Source of the DNA: Prunus persica
Taxonomy: Eukaryota; Streptophyta; Magnoliopsida; Rosales; Rosaceae
DNA length: 64,000 bases
Assembly (NCBI RefSeq): GCF_000346465.2
Contig: NC_034009.1
Location: forward strand, 10,107,401 to 10,171,400
Reading direction: 5' to 3'
The translations under genes were made by a program, and so were the position numbers. The notes below the pieces were generated by a model, which was not told the origin of the DNA, searched no databases, and was given only the letters and a program-made list of their open reading frames with translations. Of the stretch, positions 1 through 12,900 are shown in pieces (the stretch's first letter is position 1; each line of letters starts with the position of its first letter).

Positions 1-189
1 CCCCCTCCCTCATGATTAATTCTTTTTAATTACGCCGAACGAGTCTTTTTCCATTTGTTTAGTGTTTAAGACCGACTTTAAGTAGAATATTCTGATTAGC
101 AATGATAAATCCAATTAGTGCTTCCAAATCCACTTAACACACGTATACCATTTGATGATATCTTAAACTAAAAGCATGGCCAAAGTGGG

Positions 190-226
<37 letters not shown>

Positions 227-578
227 GAATACGTTGATGTAACTCTCTCACAAGAATGTCAAAAAGGGCCATGACGCCTACATCACAGGGTGGCTAAGTT
301 AACGGCAGATGATAGTCATTTCACACTCAAAGAAAGGAGATGAAAATGGAGTATAAGCAAGACCAAACGTTTGTTTGATTGTTTCGTCGCGAATCAGTGC
401 CGTACTGAAATCACACCAGGTTTTGCTTACTGGTTCTCTCTAGCTCTTTGATATTATAAGGAAAAAGAGAAATGTACATATATGTTAAGGCTTGGCTTAG
501 CTAGCTGATATAAGTTATACCAATTGAATAGATACTTATCTTTTGAAGTGTGTAATGATTTGGGACTGTAGGGGGGCT
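1..578 (+). promoter_or_regulatory. Upstream region of the PP2C gene
   Basis: No gene is visible here. A pure TA microsatellite lies at about 195-222. A TATA-like TTATAAG lies at 454-460, about 120 bases before the chosen start codon of the PP2C gene, so transcription probably begins near 485. An in-frame ATG at 543 would add 12 residues to the protein; the downstream ATG at 579 is preferred because it opens with the MVLF sequence usual in this PP2C subgroup. Confidence 0.4.
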
Positions 579-2259
579 ATGGTGCTATTTCCATATCTTC
601 TTGAAGGGCTGGCAAGAACCAGATCGCTCAAGAAAATGAAGAATTGTCATGAAGATGTTGCAAGGAAAACTGCAGAAGCATTGGAAAAGGAAGCGAAAAA
701 GAATGAGCTGGTTTTGAGTTCTTCTTCTGGCATTGTTATGTCTGATAAGTCTAACAATTTTTCCTCTGTTTGCTCCAAGAGAGGCCAGAAAGGGATCAAT
801 CAAGATTGCTTAATCATTTGGGAGGTAAGTCCACAGTTTGAGAATGTTTTTCTGTTTGTTGCAAATATGCTTGTTTCAAAACATATGCTATATATTTTCC
901 TTATTTTCATAAGCTGGGTTGGTAGGAATTTGGATGCCAAGAGGACATGATCTTTTGTGGGATATTTGATGGGCATGGCCAATGGGGCCACCATGTTAGC
1001 AAAAGGGTCAAGGAATCAATGCCTGCTTCTTTGTTGTGCAATTGGCAAGAGACTCTCACTTTAGCATCACTGAACCTCGACTTCGAAATGGAGATGGATA
1101 GAAACCTCCATCGGTTTGATATATGGAAGCAATCCTTTCTTAAGACGTATGCTGCCATTGACCAGGAGCTCAAGCATTCTTCTAAAATGGATTCTTATCG
1201 AAGTGGCGCTACAGCATCAACAATTGTTAAGCAGGTAATCAGAAGAAATTGTCATATACTTTGAGTAGCATAGTTTACTTACTTTCCTTCCTTGTGTGGC
1301 AAGTAAATATGCTACCAGAAATCCTTTTTTCTGCTAATTATGTTGATCCAATGGGTGCCAATCAAACCCTAAACCATAGGATCCAGATCTTTGATTTCAA
1401 TATCCAGAATCTTGGACTGGTAGTGTTAGCTAGAGTGTAGCAATTGCATGACAAGTACCCTTAAAATCTCCTCATCAATGATCTCCAGGGCGAACATCTC
1501 ATCGTCGCAAATGTCGGTGACTCCCGGGCTGTCTTGGCCTCCATTTCAGAAGATGGGAGTTTGGTACCTCTTCAGCTTACAGTGGACTTTAAACCCAATA
1601 TACCTCGTTGGTTTTCTCACTCTGTCTCTGTCTCCTTGACATACAAAATGTGTACCTTGTACTTAAATATTTTGGGGCTCTTTGGGGACTCTTTACTGTT
1701 ACAGAGGAGGCAGAACGAATAACAAGATCCAATGGACGAGTATTTTGCTTACATGATGAACCAGGGACTTACAGGGTCTGGATGCCAAATGGTAAGACAC
1801 CAGGACTGGCAATATCAAGAGCCTTTGGCGACTATTGTGTTAAGGATTTTGGGCTTATCTCAGTGCCTGCTGTCAGTCAAAGGCATATCACCAGCAGAGA
1901 CCAGTTTGTCATTCTAGCAACAGACGGGGTAAGCACATTTCATTTTATTTTCCAACTTTGTTCCAAATTGTATCAAGAAAAATTGCAGATGTGCACAGTA
2001 AAGCAACTCCATTGAACAAATCTTCAATGACTTTGCTTTGCTTCATCAGGTATGGGATGTTATCTCCAACGAAGAAGCTGTACAGATAGTTTCCTCCACT
2101 CCAGATAGGAAAAAAGCAGCTAAAAGGCTTGTGGGATGTGCCACTCTTGCATGGAAGTCTAAGAAACGAGGCATCGCCATGGATGACATCTCAGCTATTT
2201 GCCTCTTCTTTCACGCTTCATCCTCACAACATGCCAACCTTATGATCTCACAAAATTAA
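579..2259 (+). CDS. Protein phosphatase 2C (clade E-like)
   Basis: Serine/threonine phosphatase of the metal-dependent PP2C family. Exons fitted by reading frame and GT-AG borders: 579-824, 926-1234, 1489-1606, 1705-1928, 2050-2259. The joined protein shows the PP2C motifs in order: GINQD (first metal-binding Asp), FCGIFDGHG (Asp-Gly metal ligands), RSGATA, ANVGDSRAV, GLAISRAFGDY, ILATDGVWDV and the terminal MDDIS Asp. All the acidic residues expected to hold the two metal ions are therefore present, and the enzyme should be active. There is no signal peptide, membrane segment or N-terminal regulatory domain; the short basic N-terminus (MVLFPYLLEGLARTRS) resembles the Arabidopsis PP2C group that includes At3g16800. 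The substrate cannot be read from sequence. The Met of the usual DGMWD motif is Val here, and its codon lies directly at the exon 4/5 junction. Confidence 0.9.
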
Positions 2260-2842
2260 TGTGTAAAAAAATCTGGGTAGATGCCGATTATTGTTGCCTT
2301 AGTTTACTATGGGAGATGTATATATAAATGTATGCCCTCGTTGATTTGGAATGCTGTCAACCATATAACAAGAAAGCCCAACATGATTCTATCTAACCAA
2401 TTCTTAGATCAAATATCGAAAGAAGCATAAATTAAAGAATCACACACCCAAAACAATCGAGGTATAATAAAGGATTAACGACATTTTAGTCTCAACATGT
2501 TTAGGGCATTTTTACAACGATACGTACCTTAAGAATCATGAGAATATAACATTCGATTGCCATAGCATTATACTCCTATGTATTCTTAAAACACGTTAAA
2601 CCCTTTATATTTAATTAAGATAGATGGATAACAGTTTTATTGATAGCGAAAATTAAAAACAAATATTTTCAAAATAAATATTTACATTATATTAACCTCG
2701 AGTTTTATGGATGAGAGTTTTTATGTTACTGTCGTTTACATAAAAACGACATAATTATCAATAAACGACATGATTTTCCATGTTCCGATGGCACCCTCAA
2801 AAATAGAAGTCTGTCTCTGCTTCTGCGCGCGTCTTCTTCCTC
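2260..2842. other. Intergenic, no gene seen
   Basis: This stretch holds the 3' flank of the PP2C gene and the promoter of the next gene. It is AT-rich, has no supported reading frame, and the last 100 bases become CT-rich as expected of a plant 5' leader. Confidence 0.5.
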
Positions 2843-5521
2843 ATGACAACCACTGCTCTCCGTCTCTCGTTCCATCCATCTCCTCACTCACTCTCGCGCG
2901 GCGCGTGCCCTCTACGCCAACCTCTCTCCAACTCCCTCCTCACCTTCCCAACCCCAAACCCAACCCTGCACAGCTCAACGCTCATTCCATTCCACCGGTC
3001 CCATCGCCGGCGACAGTCTCCGATCACTATGTCAGACTCCGGCCGATCAAGCTCTCCAGCGGCCCAGCCGCCACCGATGGAACTCAACGAGGAGTCGGAT
3101 TTCGAAACCATTCTCTCACCCGACGGTTACATCTCTATCTGTGGCTTCGGTTCCCTCCTCTCCGGTACGTACAAATTCAATCACCTACACCATCACCGTC
3201 ACCGTTTTGATGTGCTTGTTGTCGTACGCTGACTTGTTAACTGGTGCGGTGTGTTTGGGAGGCAGAGAGAAGCGCGAGGAGTACATTTCCGGACCTGATC
3301 AACTTCAGAGTTGCGCGGTTGAACGGCTTTCGTCGAGCGTATGCTCACATGGCTCCCATTTTCTTCGAGCGTGGCATTGCCAAGCCTGAAACCAAGGTCA
3401 ATCAAAGAAACTGAAAGAAAAATTTATGAAATGTTTATGCTTTTGTTGTTCGCATATTCTTCAACGATTCAAAACTATCAATTTTTGTGTTTGGTTCGTT
3501 TGCAAGTTTGGGAAAACAATTTGTTATGTAAATTCTAAAATCTGAATTTTGTTGTTAATTTTATGAATGGGGCAGGAGATTGCAAGCTTGAGTGTAGAGC
3601 CTTGTGAAGGTGAAAGCCTTATAGTAACAGTGTTTGAGATTACAAAATCAGAGGTATAAAGTTAATGTTATGTGTGTTTCAGTGCCTGTTAAATATTGAA
3701 TCTTTGAGAACCAGGTAGAAGGAAACTAGTTAATTCGATGAGAGCTAATTCGCAACTCGTATGCTGATTTAACAACTTCAGATTCCAGCTTTTATCAAGA
3801 GGGAACCTGAATTTCGATTCCTAGCTGTAAGTTCCTAGATTGTTGCCTACCATCAAGTTCTTAATTTTTTATTTTAAAAAAACGATTTGTATTTTCATTT
3901 GGAATGATTTGTTTTTCTTACAGGTTCTGCCTGAAACACTTGATGGAAAGCCATTTGATAATCGAGCGGTGAGTGGAAAATGTGAATATGTGATGCCAAT
4001 AGCTTCACCTTATTAGGCTTTTTTCCCCTGTACCTTTTCAGTTTAGTTTAGTTATTGGGGTGAACGAATGCAGGTACTTTGTGCTCGTTATAGTGATGAA
4101 GAGTTCTTCAGAGTTAGATGCAAAGGTAAATCTTCGCTACTGTTTAATTTTAACAGTTTCCCAATTAAGATAGATAGTAAACAGAAATATAAGTGTAGTT
4201 AACTCGTAGTTTCTGATAGCAATGTTAGATACAAAGAAATGCCATTTATGATTGGTTTTAGCCAAACAATTGTGCTACCCCATCCAATTCCATAATTTAC
4301 CATTACATAAGGATGGGGTTTGATGTTAATGTATGCTGCTGGTTTTTTCTTGCTGGATTTCAGGAAGTAAGGAGATGTATTTTCAGCTATTTGGACGATA
4401 TGGAATTGATAAGATCTGGCGAGATGATATCCTACCTTGTCGCACTTACCTTCGGCATTGGTGAGTCCTCACTTTTGATATACTTATTTGCTTTATTTGC
4501 TACCAAAAAGATGTAAATGATCCCCAACTAGCAGTGAGCTTAACAACTAGCAGCGAGCTTGAAAGAAATGAATGATCCTGGTCTGTCAGGCCAAAAGAAC
4601 AAGCTCTTGAATTGTGACCCACATCTTATCAGTAGAAAAAATTAACTCATAGACCAACTTAATCGCACTTGAATGTATTAGAGGACTAATGATGAATCTG
4701 ATTAGTCAATATATGTTTGCTTTGGCTTTTCTCCTTCGTCTCATCATTTGAGTTTGATCATAGACCACAGGTCTAATCTTGCATGGGTAGGTTAATGGCT
4801 TTGCCAGTGCGTCTTTAAACAAGCTGCTTTGTCCTTTTTGGATTTGTTTTTCTTTTTTTGCTCTAAGATGAGAGAACAAAACAAACTTATTTGACATGTT
4901 AGAACCTTATTATTGAGTGAGTATGTTGTCTAGCAGACGTGGTATTAAACTAAAACTAGGACAGCATAGTCCTAATACTAGTAATCATTTGCTGAATTTA
5001 CAGTGATTACGAGTTCCTTCTTATCTGTAATAGGTCAGATAAGGATGGCTAACTACACTAGTATATGAGTTTTGTCCCTGCTCTCTCAAATATACTTTCT
5101 ATATAGCAGCTAAACCCTATTCAATAGCCAGAGGGCATATTGTTTTGTTGAGAGTAGAAGGCTCACTTGTTCTTAAGTTGACAATGTCTTCTTCTGCTGT
5201 ACGTAAGTTATTGTTATGTTTTGTTCTGTACAAGCTGTAATCCTATGTGATGTTGATTTGCTGCTAGAGATTTATTCTTACATGACATACTTCCATTCCA
5301 ACTACTCCTCATATGAATTATGAACTAAAGTGGATGATCAAACATCCATTTGTAGTGTCTTAGCAGCAAAGAATCTGAGCGAGGTAGCATACAACAACTT
5401 CTTGGATCACACTTTCCTTGGAGACCGTAAAACGACCATCCGCTTGTACCTTGCTACAACAGGTTCAGGCATCATGGAAGAAGAGCCTCCAGAGTCCCTC
5501 AAGACCCGGTATGGTGGTTAA
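2843..5521 (+). CDS. GGCT-fold-like protein, possibly organelle-targeted
   Basis: Eight exons restore one continuous frame: 2843-3164, 3266-3396, 3576-3653, 3782-3826, 3924-3968, 4074-4125, 4364-4460, 5356-5521. After an N-terminal stretch of about 70 residues rich in Ser, Pro, Arg and Leu (transit-peptide-like), the conserved part starts with YISICGFGSLLSERSA. The FGSLLS loop resembles the YGSLM glutamyl-binding loop that opens gamma-glutamylcyclotransferase folds. Conserved-looking segments follow, such as LNGFRRAYAHMAP, EFRFLAVLPETLDG, FGRYGIDKIW and FLDHTFLGDRKTTIRLYL. I believe this is a plant family usually annotated only as GGCT-like or unknown; the reaction is not established from what I see. 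If the first ATG is not used, MSDSG at about 3029 is an alternative start that would remove most of the putative transit peptide. Exon borders are firm; function is weak. Confidence 0.75.
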
Positions 5522-6049
5522 GGCCATATGTTTAGAAAGCCTTGTTACATTGATTTGTCAAAAGCAGTAATTTGTATTTCAAAGATGCAGAAGGGATTTA
5601 ATGATATTGAGTTCACCTCGTGTGTTCCTATGGTTGTGTTGTATTCTATAAAATTTATCTCACAACTGCCCCTCCTATTATTTTTCCTCATTATTTGTGA
5701 ACAAAATCAATATGCTGAGACAACCATAAATTTAACAAACCATATATCAAGGCAACTATGGCTTGAGACGAGACAACAAAAGATTGCGGCAACTATGAAT
5801 CAATGTATCAAAGTAGTCAAGGCAAACCATACATGAATTTAAAAATAAAAATAAAAATAAAAACCGTAGGAATTTCCTCACATACATTATACATACAGCC
5901 CTCGTGCTGGTATGTACATATCTACTTTTCCTCATTATATGTGAACAAAATCAATAAACCAAGGGACAGTCGCAACCCTTAACACTTTCGGTTTCGAAGT
6001 ATTTTGGGCGCAGTAGGCTGCAAGAGATTTATAAATTTGTGCACAATTT
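5522..6049. other. Intergenic, no gene seen
   Basis: 3' flank of the preceding gene. It contains a short (AAAAAT)n tract at about 5840-5862 and otherwise no supported feature. Confidence 0.4.
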
Positions 6050-6100
6050 GTCCCACATCGACGTTTTAGTGAGTGAAGTGTATGGCTCTGCCTATAAGTA
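6050..6100 (+). promoter_or_regulatory. snRNA-type promoter: USE plus TATA
   Basis: An exact plant upstream sequence element GTCCCACATCG lies at 6050-6060 and a TATA box (CTATAAGTA) at 6092-6100. About 32 bases separate the USE end from TATA. In plant snRNA genes roughly this spacing marks RNA polymerase II units (U1, U2, U4, U5 type), whereas polymerase III units (U6 type) have about one helical turn less. The motif alone can occur in dispersed repeats, so the structure downstream matters for the call. Confidence 0.55.
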
Positions 6101-6122
6101 AAGAGAAGCGGGAACCATATAA

Positions 6123-6296
6123 GTTAACCTGTCCTGTCAGGGGTGAAGGATGACTCGTCAATGATCGTATTGAGACGGCGGGTCGTGCCAACACCTATTA
6201 TTTCGAACACACTTTTCGTACGTGCTAGTTCCACCCTACTTCGGTGGACGTGCACGTCAATTTTTGCAAGCCTCGCCTCTCATGGTGGGGCTCCAA
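6123..6296 (+). ncRNA. Candidate Sm-class snRNA, type not identified
   Basis: Start is estimated as about 30 bases after the TATA box; the end is placed just after the last hairpin. Seen directly: a 4-bp hairpin at 6128-6141 (CCTG/CAGG); a hairpin at about 6156-6178 (CGTCAAT paired with ATTGAGACG, two-base bulge); a longer hairpin at about 6219-6257 (ACGTGC, CCACC, loop CTACTTC, GGTGG, GCACGT); then AATTTTTG at 6259-6266, which fits an Sm site; then a perfect 9-bp hairpin 6269-6277/6284-6292 with loop TCTCAT. Hairpins, Sm site and terminal stem-loop in this order are the architecture of spliceosomal snRNAs. The sequence does not match U1, U2, U4, U5 or U12 as I know them. AAGGAT at 6146-6151 is complementary to the ATCCTT core of U12-type 5' splice sites, so a U11-like RNA is one guess. 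It could also be a pseudogene. Confidence 0.45.
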
Positions 6297-6969
6297 TTCT
6301 CTCTTGTTCCAGAAACTTTTCATATCATTTCTTTCAATTTCATTTGCTTTTTTGAATACCCCGGATAAATTAAATCTCAAAATAATATCAACCCAAGGAC
6401 AATTTTGAATGACTGGATGTCGAATATGAGTTTCAAGCAACAAGTGGAATGAGGGAGAAAATGTTGAAGAAATACTGATTAGTTTGCTTGATTTGAAATT
6501 AATGGCAGGCTTACTTACAATTCCTTATTTTCCGTTAAAATCCGTAATCAAATGTATCCCCTCAAAACTACGAATCAAATCAACCTCTAAGAAAAATCAC
6601 CATTAATTTTTTTCTGTTTACTAACACGGGTTAAAATTCATAATCAGACCCTCAAAACAAAAAATCAGATAGAGTAAACATGTCATGAGAAGATAATTTC
6701 CCAAAGCGCAGCCTCGTCCAACTGAGAAATTCTGAGCAAGTGTCGTAACCAACAACAAGAATCAATTAATTTTATTCAACTCTTGTTTCTAATACATTGT
6801 TTAAAAAGTTGTAATGTAGAGCTTGCGCCCTATCTTCTCTTTCTCTATAACTTTAATCTACAAATTCATTGGACGTATATTTTCCTTTCATAAAAATATG
6901 TGCAAAAACTAAAATCCGAAATTGATGGCAGCCAAAGATGAGCTTGAATGAGTTACTTCAAAATCGTGT
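6297..6969. other. Intergenic between snRNA-like unit and PLD gene
   Basis: AT-rich, no supported reading frame. It includes the 3' flank of the minus-strand phospholipase D gene. Confidence 0.4.
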
Positions 6970-9900
6970 TCAATGAAATACTTGAGGAGACGCATAGTAC
7001 TCGCTCTCATTGAACACAGGTCTTAAGTCTTCTTTTAACATGAAATCCAAGGGGAACGATACAAGATGACCCTTCACAGATCCTAACCTCTCCATGGGAT
7101 CTGCTTTCTTCATATCTCCATTCTGATATGATTCTATCTTCTCAGGAGCGATTCCTAAGTCGATTGTTGTGTGCCCGATTTTATCCTTCCAGTAGGCTAT
7201 GTTTTGTCTGAATGCGGCTCTGCGCGAGGTCAACCATGCCAAGATGAGGCAAACAACTTGTTAGCACAGTAAAAACACGGAGGGATTAGCTAAAGACTAG
7301 AAATGCATATACCTGGAATGAATAAAATCATTTGGTATGCAAGAAAAGACATCTTGGTAGATTGTGGTATTTGCCTGTCCACCCAAAAAACAATATATGT
7401 TACTATTTACTTGCAGATAAAGAGCACAATATATATTCAGCAAAATTGACGCTATCACTTGACATCCTATGACAAATATAAATCTGCTCATTAAGATATT
7501 TTTCTCCTAGTTTTTCTCACCTTTGCAGTTGCCATCCAGATATCCTTGTAGGTTGAATCAACAACTGGGTCGATTATTTGATTCATCTGAGAACAAAATA
7601 AAAGATGTACAAAGACAATTAGCTAAGTGACTACAGCTGTTTAATGTATGACTAATTCATAAAACGCCCGAATTAAAAATCAACAATAAAGAAAACCGAA
7701 ACAGAACAACTAGATTTACTAACCTCTCCAGCTCGAATACCAAGGTGTTCAGACCACAGTGACAAGCGAAGACTTAATGAAAACTTTCCAGCCTTCCATG
7801 GCTTTCCTCCCATATGCGAATTAATCATCTCTTTATCTTCAATAAGTAAACCAATCTAAAATACAGAATAATGTCAGTTCATGGAAGCTACCATGTAACC
7901 ACGCATGTAGAACAGGAGCATAACAAAAGTGATTTTTACGCAGGAGCCACACCATACTGAAATCGTATGTATATGAGATAGTAAAATGCAAGTTTCGACC
8001 AAAAAAGGAGAAAAGTAAGGAAGTTACTTTAACAGCAAAATTGATCGAAGTTACAAGGATAACTCGACTACTTTCACAAGGTTCATAATCCAACACATAC
8101 ATGGCCTAGGAAGTTCGAGCAATAACATCATAATTACAAGGAGTTCATGTGCCTCCAATTGGTAATATGGGAACTATTCACTGACCTACACATCTCATTG
8201 GCTATTTCATAGTTTTCCAAGTTATCTAATTTTTCAACGCAAAGCATAGGGCATTATTTATACTCCTATCTCCCTTTCAAATATGAATAAACACCTTAAC
8301 ACACTGGCTGGAAAAAAAACAAAAGAACAATTGCTCATTTGACCAAAATGGTAATAAATCTAGAAACAGATACAAGAAATTTAAATTATCAACAAAACTT
8401 AGATTCAACGTTTCCAATTATTTGCCTATATGCTCAGTTCATATTATGTTGCATTTTATTCAGTATAAATGCATTATCAAGTCATTTAATGCACTCCGGC
8501 CCTTCATAACCTCAATATGATATAAAGCAGATATGCTCTCCAACTTTAAGGTTTGGAAACACCACCAAATGAAAATTAAGATAAAGCAGGAGAAACCAGA
8601 GCAGGAGAGATACCTCAGAATCTCTTGAGCCAAGCAAACTCCTATCATTGATGTTAGCTGATCCAATTAAAGTTGTACAATCATCAATAATCATGATTTT
8701 ACTATGCACATAGACCTGCAGCACCAAAAAAAAAATATAATGATGAGATTAAAGCTACAATCTTGACAAACATATGAACAATATCTTAGATTGGAAAGAG
8801 ATGCATGTAGGCAGACATAAGGTACACTGGTGCTAGGGAAATACCTGACTGCAGGCCACAGGACCGCCATCAAAAAGTTTACCATAAGATCTAAGGCCAT
8901 AGAAAGAAATGTAATCATGTGTCTTTGGACCAAGAATTTCATTAAGATTTTGCAATATTGAAAATTGTCCTCTGCAAATAGTTCGATATTGCCAATGCAT
9001 AACAGCTCTGACAGATGCTGCACCAGCATCATCCAGACCCCCCTGTTAAACTACAAAATCAGCACGAGGAATACACGGACAAATATAGTATTTTTTTTTG
9101 GTCGGAACATGGAAAAATTTCCAAATGTGATAGATTTTGACAAGAACTGGAACCTGGAAGCCGGGTATGAGTGGTATGACAATTATAACTCTAAAACACT
9201 TTTTATCATTGTATGCTCGCATAATACGTCGAAATAATGCTTCTAGCACACGATTCCGGATTATTTCATCTCCTGAAAGACCTGATATGAAGAATTGATT
9301 CTGGGAAGAAGTTGCCAAAAATTAAGAATAAGTCAGGTAAATAATCAACAGTAAAGGTCCCTTGACAAATAATAAAAAGAAGTCAGATCATCAGCAAACC
9401 AAAAAGATCAGAAATATGATCATTTTGTTCACGGTTACATAATTTTTTTATTACTAATATGTTCAAGTAATTGACACCTATAGTCGCTATTGAGATGGCA
9501 ATCAATATAAAGTTTCTATGGCAGCTGTTTGGCTCATAAACATTGATAATGCCACATTGTTTCAAGTTCCATCCTTAATAAAAGGCTGTAATGAATACAA
9601 CATGCATTAGAACAGCCATCATGGACTGTTTCCCTTTAGAGTCGGAAAAATTAAGAGAACTGTAGCGTAAATGATGACAATTTGACAAGAAATTGTGTAT
9701 ATAACTACTTGCAAATTCATATTAAGCAGCATTAATGCTTCTCAAATTGTGAACACAGTTCCACAATGCTCTTTATTTTGAGCACGTTTCCTGGCACATA
9801 TAATATATCCATAAGTGTAACCGTAAGTTTACACACAAGATATGCTTACATAAAAACATTGAAATACATTAGGTATGAGAAACCTATTTTGTACCTCAAT

Positions 9901-12900
9901 GTAAATAAAGTGCTCTGCTTTATCGATAAGAGAGCAATAAGCATTGTGAATGCTCTCTTCAACTTGGCTTGTTCCTGCTGACCACTGACTGACACTTCTA
10001 ATAACCTGGAAGTGAAATGTTATTAGCACAATACAGGATGCGAGGTCCACTATCACAACCAAACAGAAAGTAAACAGAGAAACATTTACTACACATTAAA
10101 TGTCATACCCCCTGACATTTCTGAATATCACCTCCTCAGAGGTTTATAGAGTACACAGGCCCTTGAAAGTTAATTATATTGAAAATTCTAAAGACATTGT
10201 TCTAAGGAGTAGGTTCTTCTATAAGGATACTTCAACTGACACTTAAGGCGGAGAGATATCACTACATAATACCATATAAAAAAGCAGATGACAAATCAGA
10301 TACTAAAAGGCAAGTCAGAAATCAAATATTTGCAATAATATTTAATTTCAAAAGACAAAAGAGTTTTGGTCCACCTGACATCGACACGAACTACAAGGAC
10401 CAACTTGTCCCGATTCATCTGTGAAACCACCCTTGTTGCCCCGCTCTTGTGTTTCCCACCACTCTGGGTCCATGTTTTTCATGCCAGGCTGTGCCACCTC
10501 ATCTGAACCCATTTTTCCATGTCGAGCCAAAGAATCAAGGTCATCTACAAAGCCTCTCATTGGCGTATCATGACCTACTGGTAGAATTTTTGACTTTCGG
10601 AAAGGGAAAGCAAGATTGTTGCTAACCCTGCTTGGCTGTTCAAGGAGATCAGGAGAGTCCATCCCATTTAGGTTTGGGTCTTCCTTTGGAGAATCCAGCC
10701 CATCAGCTTCTTGGGGTATAAGAAGTGGGATATCTTGGCAGGATGATATTGACGAATAGGAATCCTGCCTTCTATGATGGTTAGCATTCTTACTTTCAAT
10801 CTCCATCTCTTGGCTTCTTCCCATGTAATGAGGAATGACCATGTGGTGCTGCGGCATAAGTAGTGGAATTGCTTGTTCGTTTGGAGCTTTATTTCTCTGA
10901 AAGAAAGCATATTCACTTAGAACACTATCTTCTTATTTATAAACCAAAATCATGCCATCTTGGCAGAATATCAACCTTTGCATAGTTCCAGCGCTGAACA
11001 AAATGTCTAGCCATGTCACGGCAGGGGGGTCCCCAAAGGGCACAGTGAACGTCATGCCAAGGCATACGAGGATATTTTCCACGATCCAGCTCATCTTTCA
11101 TTGTATCTTCCCACGAATTTGGTTCAGATTCCCTAACAAGATTGTTACAAAACCATATTTCACAACAATGAAATCATTTCAGAAAATATCTAGAGCCAAG
11201 TAAAATACAATTGACAGCAGAACTAAGCATATCAATTCAAATCCATAAATAAATAATGCCACGTAAAAATAATATAGATAAATGAATAGAGTACAGGAAT
11301 CATGTTTGATCATTTTCTGCGGATAGTTGTCACTGGATAATCCTCGCGTAGTCAAGAAGCTCACCTCGGGTTGTAATAGTCCTTTCCAGGCCATACCAAA
11401 GGAGGGCAATCACCCACTTTATGCTCAGCAGTATCATAACGACCAAAGCATAAATCCAGTCCTCCAAGAAAGCAAATCTGATAATCAACAATGACAAGTT
11501 TTTCATGGTGGGACCTATATGTAACCAACATTTAATATCAGAAGCAGAAAAAAATACACGTAACACTTAACTAAGCAAACAAAATCCCCACATTACTTTG
11601 CAAGTACAGTGCATACCATAAGTAAACACCACTGGAAAAGTGGTCAGGGTAACGTAATACCCTCACATTCTCATGAATCCCAATGAGTTTCCTCTTGCTA
11701 TAAACACTGTTTATTTTCAGAGCAAGAGCTACCTCCTTATAGAGAAGAATGTAAATCTGCAGGAACATTGACCCAAGACATGTTTCAGTGTCAAAAAATT
11801 AGAAGCAACAACAAAATCTCATTTTAGTGAACTGTGTTTAAGTCAATGGTCATAAATGAAGAACATGTCAAGAATTAAGGTTACAGATTGCATGAAAGTA
11901 AGGTTTACCTGAACCCCTTCCTTAGCTTTTGCTTCCAGTAAAGAATCAAGTTTAGAAGAAGCATGAGCATGAAAAGGGCGCCGCAGGTACAATTCTGGAC
12001 ACACCCACCAGCCACAAATAAATATCTGCATGGAACTTTCAATCATCACACAGAAGAAAATGTAACGGTAATAATTGTGAAATACAACTGAAATGTACCC
12101 GGTAACTGAAAGGAACATACCTCTGATTTTGCATCCTCAATAGCAGAAGCAATTGCTTCAAATGCTGCCCGGCCGTCTATGAACCATTGAGCCCGACTAC
12201 CATCTTCAGTCAAGCCTCTCGGAGGCGCAAAAGAGCCAAAACGGTGAGGATGACACCAGCCCTCAGGAGGCCTGAGTCCAGCATCATTGATGGAAGCAAC
12301 CCAATCTTTAACTTTAGAACTACTCTTCACTCTCAAATTAATGCTCCGGTTACCACAAGCCACCTTTCAAAATTTCACATTATTCATCAGAAGATTGTAT
12401 GGAGATTTAATTAGATGGATAGTGCCGCCCACAAACTAAATACAACACAATAAGAGTGATGGAAAGATCTTTTTAAAAACAAAGAAATTCGTCAGCCACC
12501 AGAAACTGGTGTATGTTCTTTATTATGAAGTAAATATAAGTTCAATATCTATCAGCACAGGGATAAGAAAGCAAACAGCAAAGACTTATATTCCAGAAGT
12601 CAAAGCTCTGCCTAGTGTAATATTCTAAGTTTTTACCATAAAGCACACAGCTTCATCCTACTAGAGAATGCACACCCTCATAACATAAACCACAATATCT
12701 AAACCCCCCTACATTTAGGGGAAAAGCAATATGCAACCATATGATAGAATCATTTATTCTTCACTCAAAATCAAGAAAAAAAAATACATGAACTGCAGTT
12801 ATAATCTAGAAAGAAAGAAATAAAAAAAATCTAGAGCACCACAGATAAACCAGGACAAAAGAAAAGGCCTCAGTGCTGCTAACCTTAAATGTATGGCGTA

